Made by a program: the position numbers and the translations under genes. This document shows positions 36,288-47,577 of a DNA stretch of 64,000 bases, piece by piece. The stretch comes from Epiperipatus broadwayi. Lineage: Eukaryota > Onychophora > Udeonychophora > Euonychophora > Peripatidae. Location: positions 7,607,291 to 7,671,290 of the forward strand of contig JAQFVV010012405.1 of NCBI GenBank assembly GCA_028023455.1, given 5' to 3'. The stretch's first letter is position 1. Each line of letters starts with the position of its first letter. A model generated the notes under the pieces. That model made no database searches and was not told the origin of the DNA. It saw only the letters and a program-made list of their open reading frames with translations.

Positions 36288-36707
36288 ACCATCAAAACTT
36301 CATGTGATCACCATTTTATATGCTAACACATGCTGTTAAGAAGAAAACCAAATTCTCCATATAGTCGTGCCAAACAAGTGCAAGCCTTTATGGAGGAAGG
36401 TTTACGCATAAAATCCCTATCTCATGCCTACTCATCCTACATCCCCAGACTAGTTTCTAACCTGTGACTTTCATGAGTGATGAGCCTTGGATTTGAGAGT
36501 ATTGCATCTAGGTCTTTACCCTTTAAGTATAGTGCTCTCAAATCCAAGACTCTTCACTGAAAAAAGCCGTGAGCTTGACACTAGTCTGGGGATGTTAGAT
36601 AAGTATGCACTAGATAGGGATTGTATACACAAGCCTTTCTGCATCCATTGACTATGAAGGCTTGCACTTGGTGGCACTATTGTATGGAAAGTTTGATACT
36701 CTTATTT
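36288..36707. mobile_element. Family B palindrome, probable 14-bp target duplication
   Basis: Two inverted arms of about 170 bases meet near 36525. Flanks TTTTTCTGATTAAA (36274-36287) and TTTTTCTCATTAAA (36708-36721) agree at 13 of 14 positions. Both arms hold degraded hammerhead cores. The arms differ from each other more than those at 7642, so this copy looks older. Confidence 0.6.
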
Positions 36708-36721
36708 TTTTTCTCATTAAA

Positions 36722-37814
36722 TTAAAATTTGTTCAATGAGTACTAATTTTGCATGGAAACAATCTTTGTCACATTTTGTAATATTTAAGTTTCAATCTAA
36801 GTCACTTATTTTTAGCAATAAATATATACTGTATTTTTATTATCTTTAAAAACGAAATAATTTTTAAATAACAGAAGAGTATAACTTTTAATAAATTCAA
36901 TATTTCAAAATCTTTCTAAAAAGTAGAACTAGAAGATTAATTGATGCCATGAAAGAAGAAATAATTTTGAAGTGAAAAAATGAAAATAAAATTCAACTTA
37001 AGTTCTTACTTTGAACCAGAAAAACATTTAGAATATAGCATAATAAAAATAAATAATTCCAAACAAGAACAAACTTCTGAATTATATAATATTGCTAAAT
37101 CAATGATCTGTGAATTTTTTTATTAAGATAAATTTGATTTTTATTTCATACTATTCAATTTTGATTTTTGTTTCCACTAAATCAATCTTCGTAATGTACA
37201 CAGAATTAATTGTATATGCTCTTTATATTTATATTTTGTATTATGGTATAATGAAAAACCATTTGAAACCAATATATTTATTATAACAACCCCTAATATA
37301 TGGTATAAAAAGCACAAAATTAACACACTTTTTTCATATTTCATTTAAGAAAAAAGACAATAAAGTTTTGCCTTGCTTTTTATTTCTGGACAAGTTTTCA
37401 TTAGAAATTTTGCCTTCAAATTTAAAGATGCACTTACAAAGTGAATTATTTTCTCTATTACAAGAGGTGTTCTTTTTAATTAGATTTTCAAATAATCAGC
37501 AATGAAGATTTGGCTATATTTTTAAAAATTTTTATTTTTGTAAATTAAAACCTGCTTTTTTAAAAGCCACTGTGAGCACAATCAAGCATATTTGTGCAAC
37601 TTTTGATGCTTTGAAATAGAGAATGTTGTTAAATTTTTGTCTTGAATTATAATTTCCTTCAACAGTAAGAATTTCATCTGGATACATTTTTATTAAATGT
37701 TTATTTTTACTATGCATTTTTTTAAACTTTAGATTTTAAATACAGCCTTTATTTTTAATGTAATAAGATATTTTTATAGTTAAATAAAAATATTTATATT
37801 TTTTGTTTTCCTTT
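36722..37814. other. No recognised feature
   Basis: Very AT-rich; chance frames only. Confidence 0.4.
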
Positions 37815-37824
37815 TGATATTTAA

Positions 37825-39101
37825 GTATCTGTTGATTAGACACACATGCCACTTTATAGCATGATTTATGTGCTAAAACACATAAAATGCCATTTATGGA
37901 GCCAACCTTATTTTATGGCGTGATTTATGTGCTAAAACACATAAAAATCACCAAAATACATGGCCGATTGTATTATCATGGTCGTGTGTTACATGTATAC
38001 AACAGTTTTGTTGTACTACATATTACAGGCTGTGTTATTGCATTGCACTAAATTATTTATGCGAATTACGCACACTTTACATTTTTTTATGTTGTCGTGT
38101 GAGGGTGTGTGTCTTTAAATTATATAAAAGTTGTTAATTGTAAAAAAAAAATTAAATTTTTTTTTATTGAAATCATACAATTTGAGTAACCAATAATTAT
38201 TGGAGGGTTTACACACTTCTGTTGTCAATTTTTAAGATGAAAAATCTTATCAAAGGGTATGTATAAACATAATTTGAAGTAGGTAATGCATCAAATAACG
38301 TATTTTCGATAACCTCAACGAGACCAACAACATGGCTCAGGAAAACCCAGATGTATGATTTTCTCATTTACCGACAACAAAAGCTAACTTGGTATGACGT
38401 GTTCACAATATCATTTGTTCAAGCTCTATGTCTCATATATTACTGTAGCTGTGAACAGCTGGTTTTTTAATTTGTTACTCTTTATAACAAAAAAATAAAG
38501 TGTAATAAGGTTTAAATTTGTTGATGTTTTTTTTTTTTAAAAAAAAAGTAGAACCAAATATAAAAAAAAATGGTACCAAAAATAAAAGTGTAATAAGTTT
38601 TAAATTTGTGTATGGTATTTTAAAAAAAAAAGTGAAACCAAAAAAAAAAAAAACAATGGAATAAGTTTTACATTTATTGATTTCATTTTTTTTTAAAAAA
38701 AAAAAAAAAATCCAAAAAAACAACCATAATAAGTGTAACATTTTTTGATGCTAATAAAAAAAGTGTACTAATTTTGACATTAGTTGGTTTTATATTAAAA
38801 GAAAAAGAAACCAAAAAAAAAAAAAAACAACCATAATAAGTTGAAAATTTGTTGGTGTTAATAAAAAAAGACCTTTAAAAACTACAAATTCTGTGTTTGA
38901 TTTTTTTTTTTTTTTTGTAAATTTGTTGAAGTTAATAACAAAAAAATATTTAGAAAGTACAAATTCTATTTTTAATTTTTTTTTTTTATAAGAAAAAAGA
39001 AAGAAAATCCCCAAAAAATACGGTCTGGGAACAATAATCTTTTATAGTTTTTGCATAGCAACAATGCCATCAAGCAGCATGGGTGTCTAATCAACTATTA
39101 C
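37825..39101. mobile_element. Non-autonomous DNA element with imperfect inverted ends and 10-bp duplication
   Basis: The ends are inverted copies: GTATCTGTTGATTAGACAC at the left and GTAATAGTTGATTAGACAC read inward from the right; similarity continues for about 40 bases. The element is flanked by the direct repeat TGATATTTAA (37815-37824 and 39102-39111). Duplications of 9-11 bp are typical of Mutator-like elements, which is the best guess. The interior has no gene. It holds a duplicated short block at about 37858 and 37917 (TTTATGTGCTAAAACACATA) and a long degenerate array of A and T homopolymers from 38480 to 39010. Confidence 0.6.
38480..39010. repeat. Degenerate array of A/T homopolymer units
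   Basis: Roughly 75-100 base units recur, each with a T or A homopolymer, AATAAGTTTTAAATTTGTTGA-like text and a CCAAAAA block. Units are strongly diverged. The open frames here are homopolymer artefacts. The array fills most of the element bounded by 37825 and 39101. Confidence 0.6.
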
Positions 39102-39740
39102 TGATATTTAATTTCACATTTAACTGCACAAGTGACATTTATTATAAGTTAGGAGACAGTAACACTATACAATAATTATAAAATATGCACTTTGATAATT
39201 TTGTACAAATACATAAGAAATTGGATTAAATTTAGAATTAAAAAAACTAGCTATAGAGATATTAAAACCAGTAGTGAAATTTTAACTTTTATATTTGGCT
39301 AATTTTTCAATTTGGGGATTTGGGCATATTTATTTTTTCTGACTAGTTTAGCTCTTAGCTTTTAACATTTTATGCTTTTAAATACATATGATAATATTAA
39401 AAATAGTCATCATCCTTTACATAATGTGTGTACCATATTTTATGCTTTGCACTATGAAAGGTTTATTTTTATGCTTCTACATTGTTTTACAATTATGGTA
39501 TTATGATGAGTTAAATTGTTGCTGAGCCAAATATTTAATTCTAGATTAAATACACACATGTGTAGGTGTTAAATATTTTCACACCTCATTAAAGTCATAA
39601 CAATGACATAAATGAAATTTTTATTAATAACTAAAAAAAAATGTCTAGCAATATTATAAGGTAAATGCTAATTAAAAATAAATAAAAAATTATTTCAGAT
39701 GATTTAAAAGATTAATTAATTACATATATGTAAAATGCTA

Positions 39741-39984
39741 ATAAATATCACATGATCACCATTTCTTATGCTTGCTTATAACCGTTATTAAAACAGGCCA
39801 AACTCTCCATACAGTATAGCCACTCTGCAAGCCAGAGTAATCAATGGATTCCAGAAGGTTTGTGCATAAAATATCCATCTAGTGCCTACTGATCTAATAT
39901 CCGCAGACTAGTTTCTGGCTACCCATTGATTACTCTGGCTTACAGAGTGGCAATACTGTATGGAGAGTTTTGCCTGTTTTAATA
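39741..39984. mobile_element. Family B palindrome with unequal arms, probable 13-bp duplication
   Basis: The left arm runs as far as CTAGTTTCTGGCT; the inverted arm begins at CCATTGATTACTC, so the middle of the family is present once and the outer 70 bases twice. Flanks ATGTAAAATGCTA and ATGCAAAATGCTA (ending 39740 and 39997) agree at 12 of 13. The inversion point cuts through the ribozyme. Confidence 0.6.
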
Positions 39985-39997
39985 ATGCAAAATGCTA

Positions 39998-41179
39998 TTT
40001 GTCTATTTTTCTATGATATAGAAACTTCTACTATTCAGATTCTAGGCCTACTGTGGATTGCAACTTCTAAGGGGATTACAAAGTAGGATATTTTTAATTG
40101 CAATTATTTTAGTATGAAATTTCATTATGAAGGTGTTCAACTGTTATTTATTTCCAACATGGCTACATTGCAATATTTTATTAGTGGTGGAAAAAACTGA
40201 TTTTTAATTTAAGAAAGAATATGACTTAAGGTCCATAATGATATGAAATACATTATATTGTATTAATTATTTGCTATGGGGGGGGGGTCTTCAATTTTTT
40301 TTTTCAAACTTCGTACTTATTTGCTATAGTAGGTTTTGATATTATTTTTTTCAATTTCCATGCCCCCAAAACATTTCCGAACTTTGTATAATGATGAAAA
40401 AGAAACATTTTATTTCAAAGTCTCAGGAGAATGATAAATAAAATATGCTATGATAAGATATAATTTGTTCACAACATTTATTTTTAAAAAAAACTTTTGA
40501 ATAAAAAATAATAATTTTAATTGATTAAAAAATTATTGAGTTTAAATTATCAAACTGTTTGTAGTAAATGTAGAATTAAAACAATATAACTTTTTTTTTA
40601 AAAAGTAATTTTTTAATATGTATTTTTTTTGCTAGAAACAAATCTATTTTTAAAGTTCTTTTTTTACTTTATCGATATATCTTTTTAAGCAAAGTGTTTA
40701 TTTAAGTCATGGCAGCAAGAAGTTTGCTGTTAACTGAAAGGAGACCCTTTGATTCCTATTGGAGGTCTTAAAGAAACAAGAAAGGCAAATTCATAATGTC
40801 CACTCCATAGGTTTTTGTCTTTGCAGTTGTTATTAGCATAAGATTATTCATATAGAATATGAATTTGTGGATGGGCTGCTCATCAACATGCATTATTAGC
40901 CAGTGTGGTGAGTTTATTGGCTTTTTACTTCTGAGTTTACCATGAAGAAATACCACGGTCTTTATTCTCTGTTGCCTAATAAGGTGGAATGAATGTTTGT
41001 GTAAATGAAATATTTTTTCTAATAAATATATACAATCATGACAGACAAAAATAAATCATAGCCCTTATCATCAGGAGGCTGTAAAGTTACTAGCTAAGAC
41101 TGTGATTGATGACTGAAGGCAGAGAGTGCTAAGAATTCACTGATTATAGATCCAGGCTGCTATTTGATGATTTTTTTAT
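39998..41179. other. No recognised gene
   Basis: A G10 run at 40278. The stretch 40700-41160 is less AT-rich, and its minus-strand frame (40768-40956) has no recognisable family; it may be the untranslated leader of the LINE that starts near 41180 or another relic. Confidence 0.35.
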
Positions 41180-41449
41180 TTAGGTACTTATAACTACAGA
41201 TCATTTTCAAGTGAAGAAAGATTGCAAGAATTGGAAGAAGAACTGTCTCATATTAAATGGGACATTATTGGACTTTATGAAGTTAGAAAAAAAGATAAAG
41301 AGAAAATTGATTTAAAAAAATGGACATATAAAGGCACAAATATTGGAAGTACAAGTAGATTAGGATAAATAAAAAGTGAATGAAGATTGGTGGAGTATCA
41401 GACAGAGAGGCAAGATTAGCTAGTTATTCAACTTAATAGAAAATACCAA

Positions 41450-41701
41450 ATGCAGATAATTCAGGTTTATGCCCCAACAAGTTCTCATAGTGATAAGGTA
41501 GTAGAAGATTTTTATATGGGTGTACAAAAGGCTTTTGATCAGACTAAACAACATTATAAAATTATTATGGGAAACTTTAATGCTAGAATTGGTAAACAAA
41601 TAAAAGATGAACGTACTGTAAGTAAATTCAATTATAATAATAGAAATGAGAGTGGACATAAACTTGTGGAGTTTGCAGGGAAAAAAAACTTTATATTATG
41701 A
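41450..41701 (+). pseudogene. Endonuclease fragment of the RTE LINE
   Basis: This 83-codon open stretch is the middle of the LINE endonuclease. It starts inside IIQVYAPTSSHSD, a conserved strand that normally ends in tyrosine-alanine-proline-threonine. It then reaches IIMGNFNARIGK, where the usual catalytic aspartate of the GDFNA motif is an asparagine. Coding continues past the stop in a different frame to NEGTAKLDYILTNRKY and GSDH, so the stop comes from decay and is not the true end of the protein. No initiation context is claimed; the first methionine is simply an internal residue. Confidence 0.75.
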
Positions 41702-42831
41702 ATTCTTTTTTTGAGAAAAATGTTAAAATGAAATGGACATGGAAGCATCTAAATGAAGGTACAGCAAAATTGGATTATATTTTGACTAACAGAAAATACA
41801 TATTTCAAGATTGTAATGTTCTTAATAAATTCTACACAGGAAGTGATCATTGATTAGTATGATGTAAGATGTGTGTTAATGCAAAACTAGAGAAACAAAA
41901 ATTATTTTAAAAAACAATATTTACAGTTGATATTCCTAATCTTCAAAAATATTCTAATGAATTTAAATTAGAATTTGTAAATCGTTTTTAAATATTAACA
42001 GATCTTGAACATGATTCAAATTTGAATGAAATTAATAAAGAAATAACTGATGCACTTTAACAACTACAATGAAGATAGCTGATAAAAAAAAGCAGCAATT
42101 GATCAATAAAATTTCCACTGAGATTAGAGAATAAATGAAGAAAAAAAAATATGAAGATATATAAAAATAATGCATTAAGAAAGATTGAATTTTGTAAAAT
42201 GGTGTGAAAAAAAATTGACATGATATAAGAAAGTAATAATTGTAAACTAGCAAGGAAAGCTGTAGAAAAGAATAAAAGTCTCAAGAGTATAAAACAATAT
42301 TTTGGTATTGGTAGGAAACTTATATCTGCAATAAGAAAAAAGATAGAACTATTACTAAAAAGAGAAATGATATCATGAAAATGGGTAAAAAAGTTCTATC
42401 AAGAATTATATAGTAAAAAAGAATAAGTACTTCCTACATCTATTATATCTTCTGAATTGCCCAGGATTTTAAATAAAGAAGTGAGACATGCAATTAAATT
42501 TATGAAGAAGGGAAAAGCTCCAAGTAGTGATAGAATTATAATCGACATATTGACAAAGTTATATACCAAATGTCTTAATGATAAAGATGTACCAGATAAC
42601 TGAAAGAATGCAATATTAATATTAATATTTTAAAAAGGTGATAAAGAAAATATTAGAAATTCTTTTACCAGTTTTATACACAATTTTCAACAAGATAATT
42701 ACAACTCGTCTATAAAGAACATTGGATTTCAACCAACCAAAAGAATAAACTGGATTTAAAAATAGTTTTAGTACAGTAGATCATATCCAAGTATTGAGAG
42801 TGTAGTTATAAAAAGAACCAATAAATATGAG

Positions 42832-43405
42832 TTGTCATTATGCTTTGGATTTGTACATTATGAAAAAGCATATGATTCTACAAGCATTTCTTCAGTGATT
42901 AAAGCATTGGATCATCGAGGTATAGACCCAAGATATTGCTATATTCTAAAGAATATTTATAAAAATGCAACAGCAACAATTACATTACATACTAGGAAGA
43001 TTAAAATTGGGAAGGGTGTTAAGACAGGGTGACTTCATATCTCCAAAACATTTTACAGCAGTGTTGCAAGAAGTATTTTATGGATTAAAATGGAAAGCTA
43101 AAGAAGTAAAAGTAAATAAAGATTATTTAAGTCATTTAGATTTTGCAAATGATGTAGTTGATTTTGAGAATAATTCTTCAGAGCTTCAAGAAATGTTGCA
43201 AGAGTTATCAGAAAGTAAGAAAATAGAACTACAGGTAAATGTTAAAAAGATTAAAATAATGTTCAATGGATTTTCTCAAAAGATGAAAATAAAGATTGAT
43301 TATGATGAGTTAGAAGAAGTTAATAACTATAAATACCTTGGTCAGATTATTATTACAAATGGAAACATAATGGATAAAATTAATCATAGAATTAAACTTG
43401 GTTGA
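42832..43405 (+). pseudogene. Reverse transcriptase core of the RTE LINE, with a frameshift
   Basis: Two overlapping frames make up one domain. The first (42832-43032) carries FVHYEKAYDSTS and the helix KALDHRGIDPRY, the region around the first catalytic aspartate of reverse transcriptases. The second (from about 43010) carries RQGDFISPKHFTAVLQEVF, the substrate-binding block, then LDFANDVVDF, where the catalytic pair FADD has become FAND, then KYLGQIIITNG. The reading frame changes near 43010-43025, inside the conserved G-V-R-Q-G-D block. The gene cannot make an active enzyme. Homology is clear because both halves keep the family's block order and spacing. Confidence 0.8.
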
Positions 43406-43460
43406 AATGCTTTTGGTACAAATATGCCTATGTGTTTGAAAAGGAAGGTTTTTAATAAAT

Positions 43461-43860
43461 GTGTTTTTACCAATTCTTAATTATGGATCTAAGATTTGGA
43501 TACTTAATAGAAGAGCAATGCAGAGACTTCAGACCATTCAAAAAAGTATGGAGAGATGTATGTTAGGAATAACAAGAAGAGATCAAAAATGTAATATATG
43601 GCTAAGAGAACAGATTGCTACTAATATTATTGAAAGAATTAAAAGAACGAAGTGTCATTGAGCTGGACATATTTTTAGAAGAGATGATAATAGATGGACA
43701 ATTGAAATGTTAAATTGGATTCCAAAAGATTGTAAAAGACCTAGAAAGAGACCACATGTGAGATGGATGAAATAAGAAAGTGTGCTGGAGTGATGTGGAG
43801 AAGAGAGGTTAGAGACTGGAGTTAGAATTAATAATGGTTGAGAATAATGAATTTATAGTA
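43461..43860 (+). pseudogene. C-terminal tail of the RTE LINE
   Basis: The open part (43461-43661) reads FLPILNYGSKIWILNR, then MQRLQTIQKSMERCMLGITR and a REQIATNIIERIKR helix. After a stop it continues as AGHIFRRDDNRWTIEMLNW and KRPRKRPHVRWM. This tail is typical of animal RTE endonuclease-reverse transcriptases, which normally end in an ETFILQWIDNG-like peptide. At this copy the final segment has lost about 40 codons before the end. Confidence 0.75.
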
Positions 43861-44181
43861 TTATTTCATCTTTTGATGTATTTTAAATCATTATATATTG
43901 ACTTATAACAAAAAAATTAAGAATTTGAGATCTTGCAATTTTTTTAAAATAAAGATATTATATTTATAAACATCAAAAGCTTAAAGATAAACTAGTCAAT
44001 ACAATAATCAAAATTACCTCAAATTCAAAACTAAACCAGATTAGCCAAAAAAATAAATTCTAGAACACAACAAATGGTTTCACTGCTACAAGTAGACTTC
44101 TCAAGTATAAAGTACTATAACATAACAATAAATTTATACTATATAGTACCCACAATTACCACTAGTATCCAACACCCCTTT

Positions 44182-44284
44182 AATATTTAAAGAACTTTTA
44201 AACAAGGTAATTGCTTCAGAATTATAAATTTATAATAATAAAAATTCTGAAGTAATTAACTTGTTTAAAAGTTCTTTAAATATT
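44182..44284. repeat. Short hairpin inside family D
   Basis: Arms of 41 bases, AATATTTAAAGAACTTTTAA at the start and its inverse at the end, with three differences, around a 20-base AT loop. Confidence 0.7.
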
Positions 44285-45035
44285 ATAAATCCTTCACTCT
44301 ACTCACCAGGCATTTTATGATTAATTGTACATTTTCAGGGTGCTAAAGTATTTATTTGTTTGTTTTTTTCCTCAAAATTATTTTATCAAACATGTGTTAT
44401 TTGTTAAGCTTAAAAAATATTAAGAAATCAAATATAAATATATGTTAATTTTTAAAATATATATTTTTTATAACTGCCATTCATAACATTTAATGAATTA
44501 TTTTTTTACATATATTATAATGCATAAACTGTTGACATGTTGTGAACATTGTCATAATTTTTCTATGATTACCATGCATCATCAAAGTTGTTGGCTAATT
44601 ACTTTTTTAACTTTCTACAAAAGTGATTAAAATTGTGAATTTAGAAATGACAGAAGAAAATACGACAAAGTATTTTCAAAATTACAGAATAGTGCCTGTG
44701 TGAAAAGTGTGTGCTAATGGGATATAAAACTTTATGTGTGAACAGAGGTAATGGCACTATAATCTCAAAATAAATTTGAAGCGAGTATTCTTTCTTCATG
44801 TCTTTTATTTTGTTTATTATTGTTATATTAAATTTTATTTCATTATAATCATTTGAAATTTTGTGTAATTTATTGTGCTTTTATAATTATCTTAAAAAAA
44901 AAATTCACGGAAATATTTAATATTATAATCATCTTTAATAAAAACAACAAGCCATATTGTTTAAAACATGATGCCCCCAAAAATGAATAATTAACCCAAA
45001 AATACCCGGTGAAGAGAGCGAAGGAATTATGCATA

Positions 45036-45457
45036 AGTTTCTATGGATCTGAGACTTAGACACTTAATAGAAGAGCAATACAGAGACTTCAGACCACTTA
45101 AAGAAGTATGGAGATATGCATATTAGGAGTAACAAGAAGAGATCGAAAACACAATATATGGATAAAAGAACAAACAGGTGTTACTGACCTCGTTGAAAAA
45201 ATTAAAAAACTGAAGTCGAGTTGGGCTGAATACATTGCTAAAAAAGATGATAATAGATAGACAATTGAAATCTTAAACCGGATTCCAAGAGATTTTAAAA
45301 GACCTATAAAGAGACCACATGTGAGATGGATGGATGAAATAAAAAATGTACAGGAGTGATGTGGAGAAGAAAAGCTAAAGATCAGAGAAGGTGGATTGAA
45401 CTTGGAGAGACCTTCATCCTGCAGTGGATTGATAATGGTTGATGATGATGATGACTT
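45036..45457 (+). mobile_element. RTE LINE 3' end nested in an inverted-repeat element
   Basis: Encodes, with stops, YGSET, NRRAIQRLQT, VTRRDRKHNIW, EQTGVTDLVEKIKK and ends with ETFILQWIDNG followed by TGATGATGATGATGA. The final segment is the best preserved RTE end in the window. It lies inside the 1.6-kb inverted-repeat element at 44009-45623. Confidence 0.75.
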
Positions 45458-45623
45458 AAGGGCGTGTGGGGTATAAGAGCAAATAGTGGGTAATATGATA
45501 AATTTGTAATGTTATAGTCTTTTACACTTGAGAAGTCTGCTTGTAGCAATAAAACCATTGGTTGTGTTTTAGAGTTTATTTCTTTGGCAAGTCTGGTTTT
45601 GTTTTAAATTTGGGCTAATTTTG

Positions 45624-46994
45624 AATAAGTAATAACATACTTACTAACAGTATTGTAGGATGAACTTTCATAGAAGTTGCTTTTATATTATAAAAATTAG
45701 TTAAAATACAGTCAAAAAAATACAATGTATTAAAATACAATAAAAAAAAAAGTGCAATACTGATTATTTTTATCGGGTCAATGGGAATAAAACCATAATT
45801 CTAGAAAGAGTTGCAATTCGGTAAGAGTTGTGCCATTTTTCAGAAAAAATTAATGCGAATAGGTTACAAAATACTATTATAAAATGCCAAATAAACAAAT
45901 TAAAGAACCTGTGTGTTATGTATGTGGATAAATTTTAGATTCGGTTTGTTCATCTTTGGATCATTTTCATTTATTTACTATAGTTAATTGATTTTTGAGT
46001 GATGTGTGTAATATATATACATTGAATAAACAATGAATAATATCATACATTTAGACTAGTGAATAGTCTTAGATGAGATCAATTTTCAAACGATTAGAAA
46101 AAAAAAGATTAGCATTTGTTTTTCTTCCAGAAATGAAACACTAAATGTTTCGTGATTGGTTAAAAAATTAAGTCATATTATGACAATGGATACATTTTAT
46201 AAATTATCGAAAATTAGCTTAGGAGTCAAATTAATTTAACTATTAACTATAAATATAAATAGAAGCAGTTTAAAAATCCCTATCATTAGTTTTCAAAAAC
46301 GACATCCATATCTCAGAACTTTTTTATCTACAAAGAAAAGTATGTCTTCTGCTATTACTATAAATAACTTCTGTCTTAAATTCTGAGATTGTATATACAG
46401 TTTTAAATTTCATTTTAAAATACTGTCTACTAAGACCTTTTGATCATTTCATTTATCTTTGTTTGAAAAACACCCACAGGCTTAACACAATTAATTTCTT
46501 TTCTGCAATCTGGAATAAAAATATAAAAGGTGGCATAACATTTATCAGTATAAAATACTTCTTAGATTACAATATGATTTAAATCTTCTTCATACTAATA
46601 TATATTTATTATCCCCAGCTGCTAATCAAAGTGTTTTCGAGATCCAGTTATTATTTTCATTTACACTTAACATCAACAACAATAATAAAAAGATCTGTTA
46701 GCAGATTTTGAAATGCTATAAAATTGTATATATTATTAAGAAACAAATTCCGCATTTGACTTAACAGCAATAAATAAAAAAAATACATATTCGTTACAGA
46801 TAGATTAATTTGAACACCTCTAATTTAAAAATTTCTATTATCTGTATACAGTAACAAAATATTGATTTGCTTTATTGTTTTAATTATTACTATATCCAGA
46901 TTTTGTGCTGATATAAATGTAAGCATATTTTGATTTTAAAGTATTACATCATCATCATTATGATTAGTAGTAATATGATTATATAAATTTGAAA
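45624..46994. other. No recognised feature
   Basis: AT-rich; an ATC triplet run at 46960 is not preceded by recognisable RTE sequence. Confidence 0.4.
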
Positions 46995-46999
46995 GTTTG

Positions 47000-47572
47000 T
47001 GTCATATCTGACCCTGCCTTCAGAAGTGGACTATTCCAGATTCCTTACCTGATTGGCTAGCACCCAGTTGCTATCCAATGGGATTAAAACCTTCACTGGG
47101 ATTCGCGCACAGAATCCATGTGTTTTCAATAAGGTAGGAGATTTGCCTTTAAATAGTCAGCCTTTTGGAGGCAAGGCAGGGAGCAAATACTTCTGTTAAC
47201 ATAAACGGCAGAACGTGCTCTCCATTAAACCTTCTGCCATCAGCAAAGGTATTTATCTAGTCATTATTGAGACATCTATGCAGTGAGGCAAGTCCACCTA
47301 CAGACGGGAAACTGCTACGTCTGAACTAGAGCCAACTCAAGGCAAGCTAACTACACCAGAACTCACGACGTAGGCTAATCATTAACTGGAAGCGAATTCC
47401 ATACTCTGCACGACTATCTCAGCATTGAAGTCTATCAACAATATTTGTACATTGGTTTAACTAATGTGTGTATATATTTTGTACTAATAAATTGTACATT
47501 AATTGCTAATTATTTGTTCTTTTTGTATCTGTTGGTTTGGAAACGAACTTGCAAGCCTAACCAAACACAACA
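47000..47572 (+). mobile_element. Solo LTR with 5-bp target duplication
   Basis: A 573-bp block that starts TGTCATA and ends CACAACA, so it has the TG...CA termini of an LTR. It is flanked by GTTTG on both sides (46995-46999 and 47573-47577), the 5-bp duplication made by Gypsy, Copia and BEL integrases. Its base composition is clearly less AT-rich than the surroundings. Inside are a TATA-like TTTAAATAG near 47148 and AATAAA at 47486, in the right order for promoter and polyadenylation on the plus strand. No second LTR or internal retroviral-type gene is nearby, so this is the scar of LTR-LTR recombination. The superfamily cannot be assigned. Confidence 0.7.
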
Positions 47573-47577
47573 GTTTG

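Larger units (their letters stand above)
41180..43860 (+). mobile_element. Decayed RTE-type LINE (endonuclease plus reverse transcriptase)
   Basis: In order this stretch encodes an apurinic-type endonuclease, a linker, a reverse transcriptase and a C-terminal tail. Recognisable pieces are QVYAPTSSHSD (as VYAPTSSHSD near 41470), MGNFNARIGK near 41570, a GSDH box near 41840, YEKAYDS near 42860 and a C-terminal RRDQK/WTIEMLNWIP tail near 43580-43740. This order matches RTE-clade endonuclease-reverse transcriptases of animals. The copy is dead: many stops, several frame changes, and two catalytic sites altered (GDFNA is GNFNA; FADD is FAND). The usual end, QWIDNG followed by TGATGA repeats, is poorly preserved near 43840. 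A 5' boundary near 41180 is approximate. Other RTE 3' ends in the window are relatives. Confidence 0.85.
44009..45623. mobile_element. Family D: 1.6-kb element with ~160-bp inverted ends
   Basis: The left end (44009-44175, starting CAAAATTACC) and the right end (about 45460-45623, ending GGCTAATTTTG) are inverted copies at roughly 80% identity, both with GCTACAAG and GACTTCTCAAGT. Inside are a perfect-looking hairpin at 44182-44284 and an RTE LINE 3' end. There is no transposase. Only AAT is common to both flanks, so the class is uncertain. Confidence 0.55.

Noticed and set aside
38475-39014. Phenylalanine/lysine-rich frames
   Set aside because: Artefacts of T and A homopolymers in a degenerate array.
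42965-43405. 146-codon frame as an independent gene
   Set aside because: It continues the reverse transcriptase domain of the upstream frame; the apparent start is produced by a frameshift.
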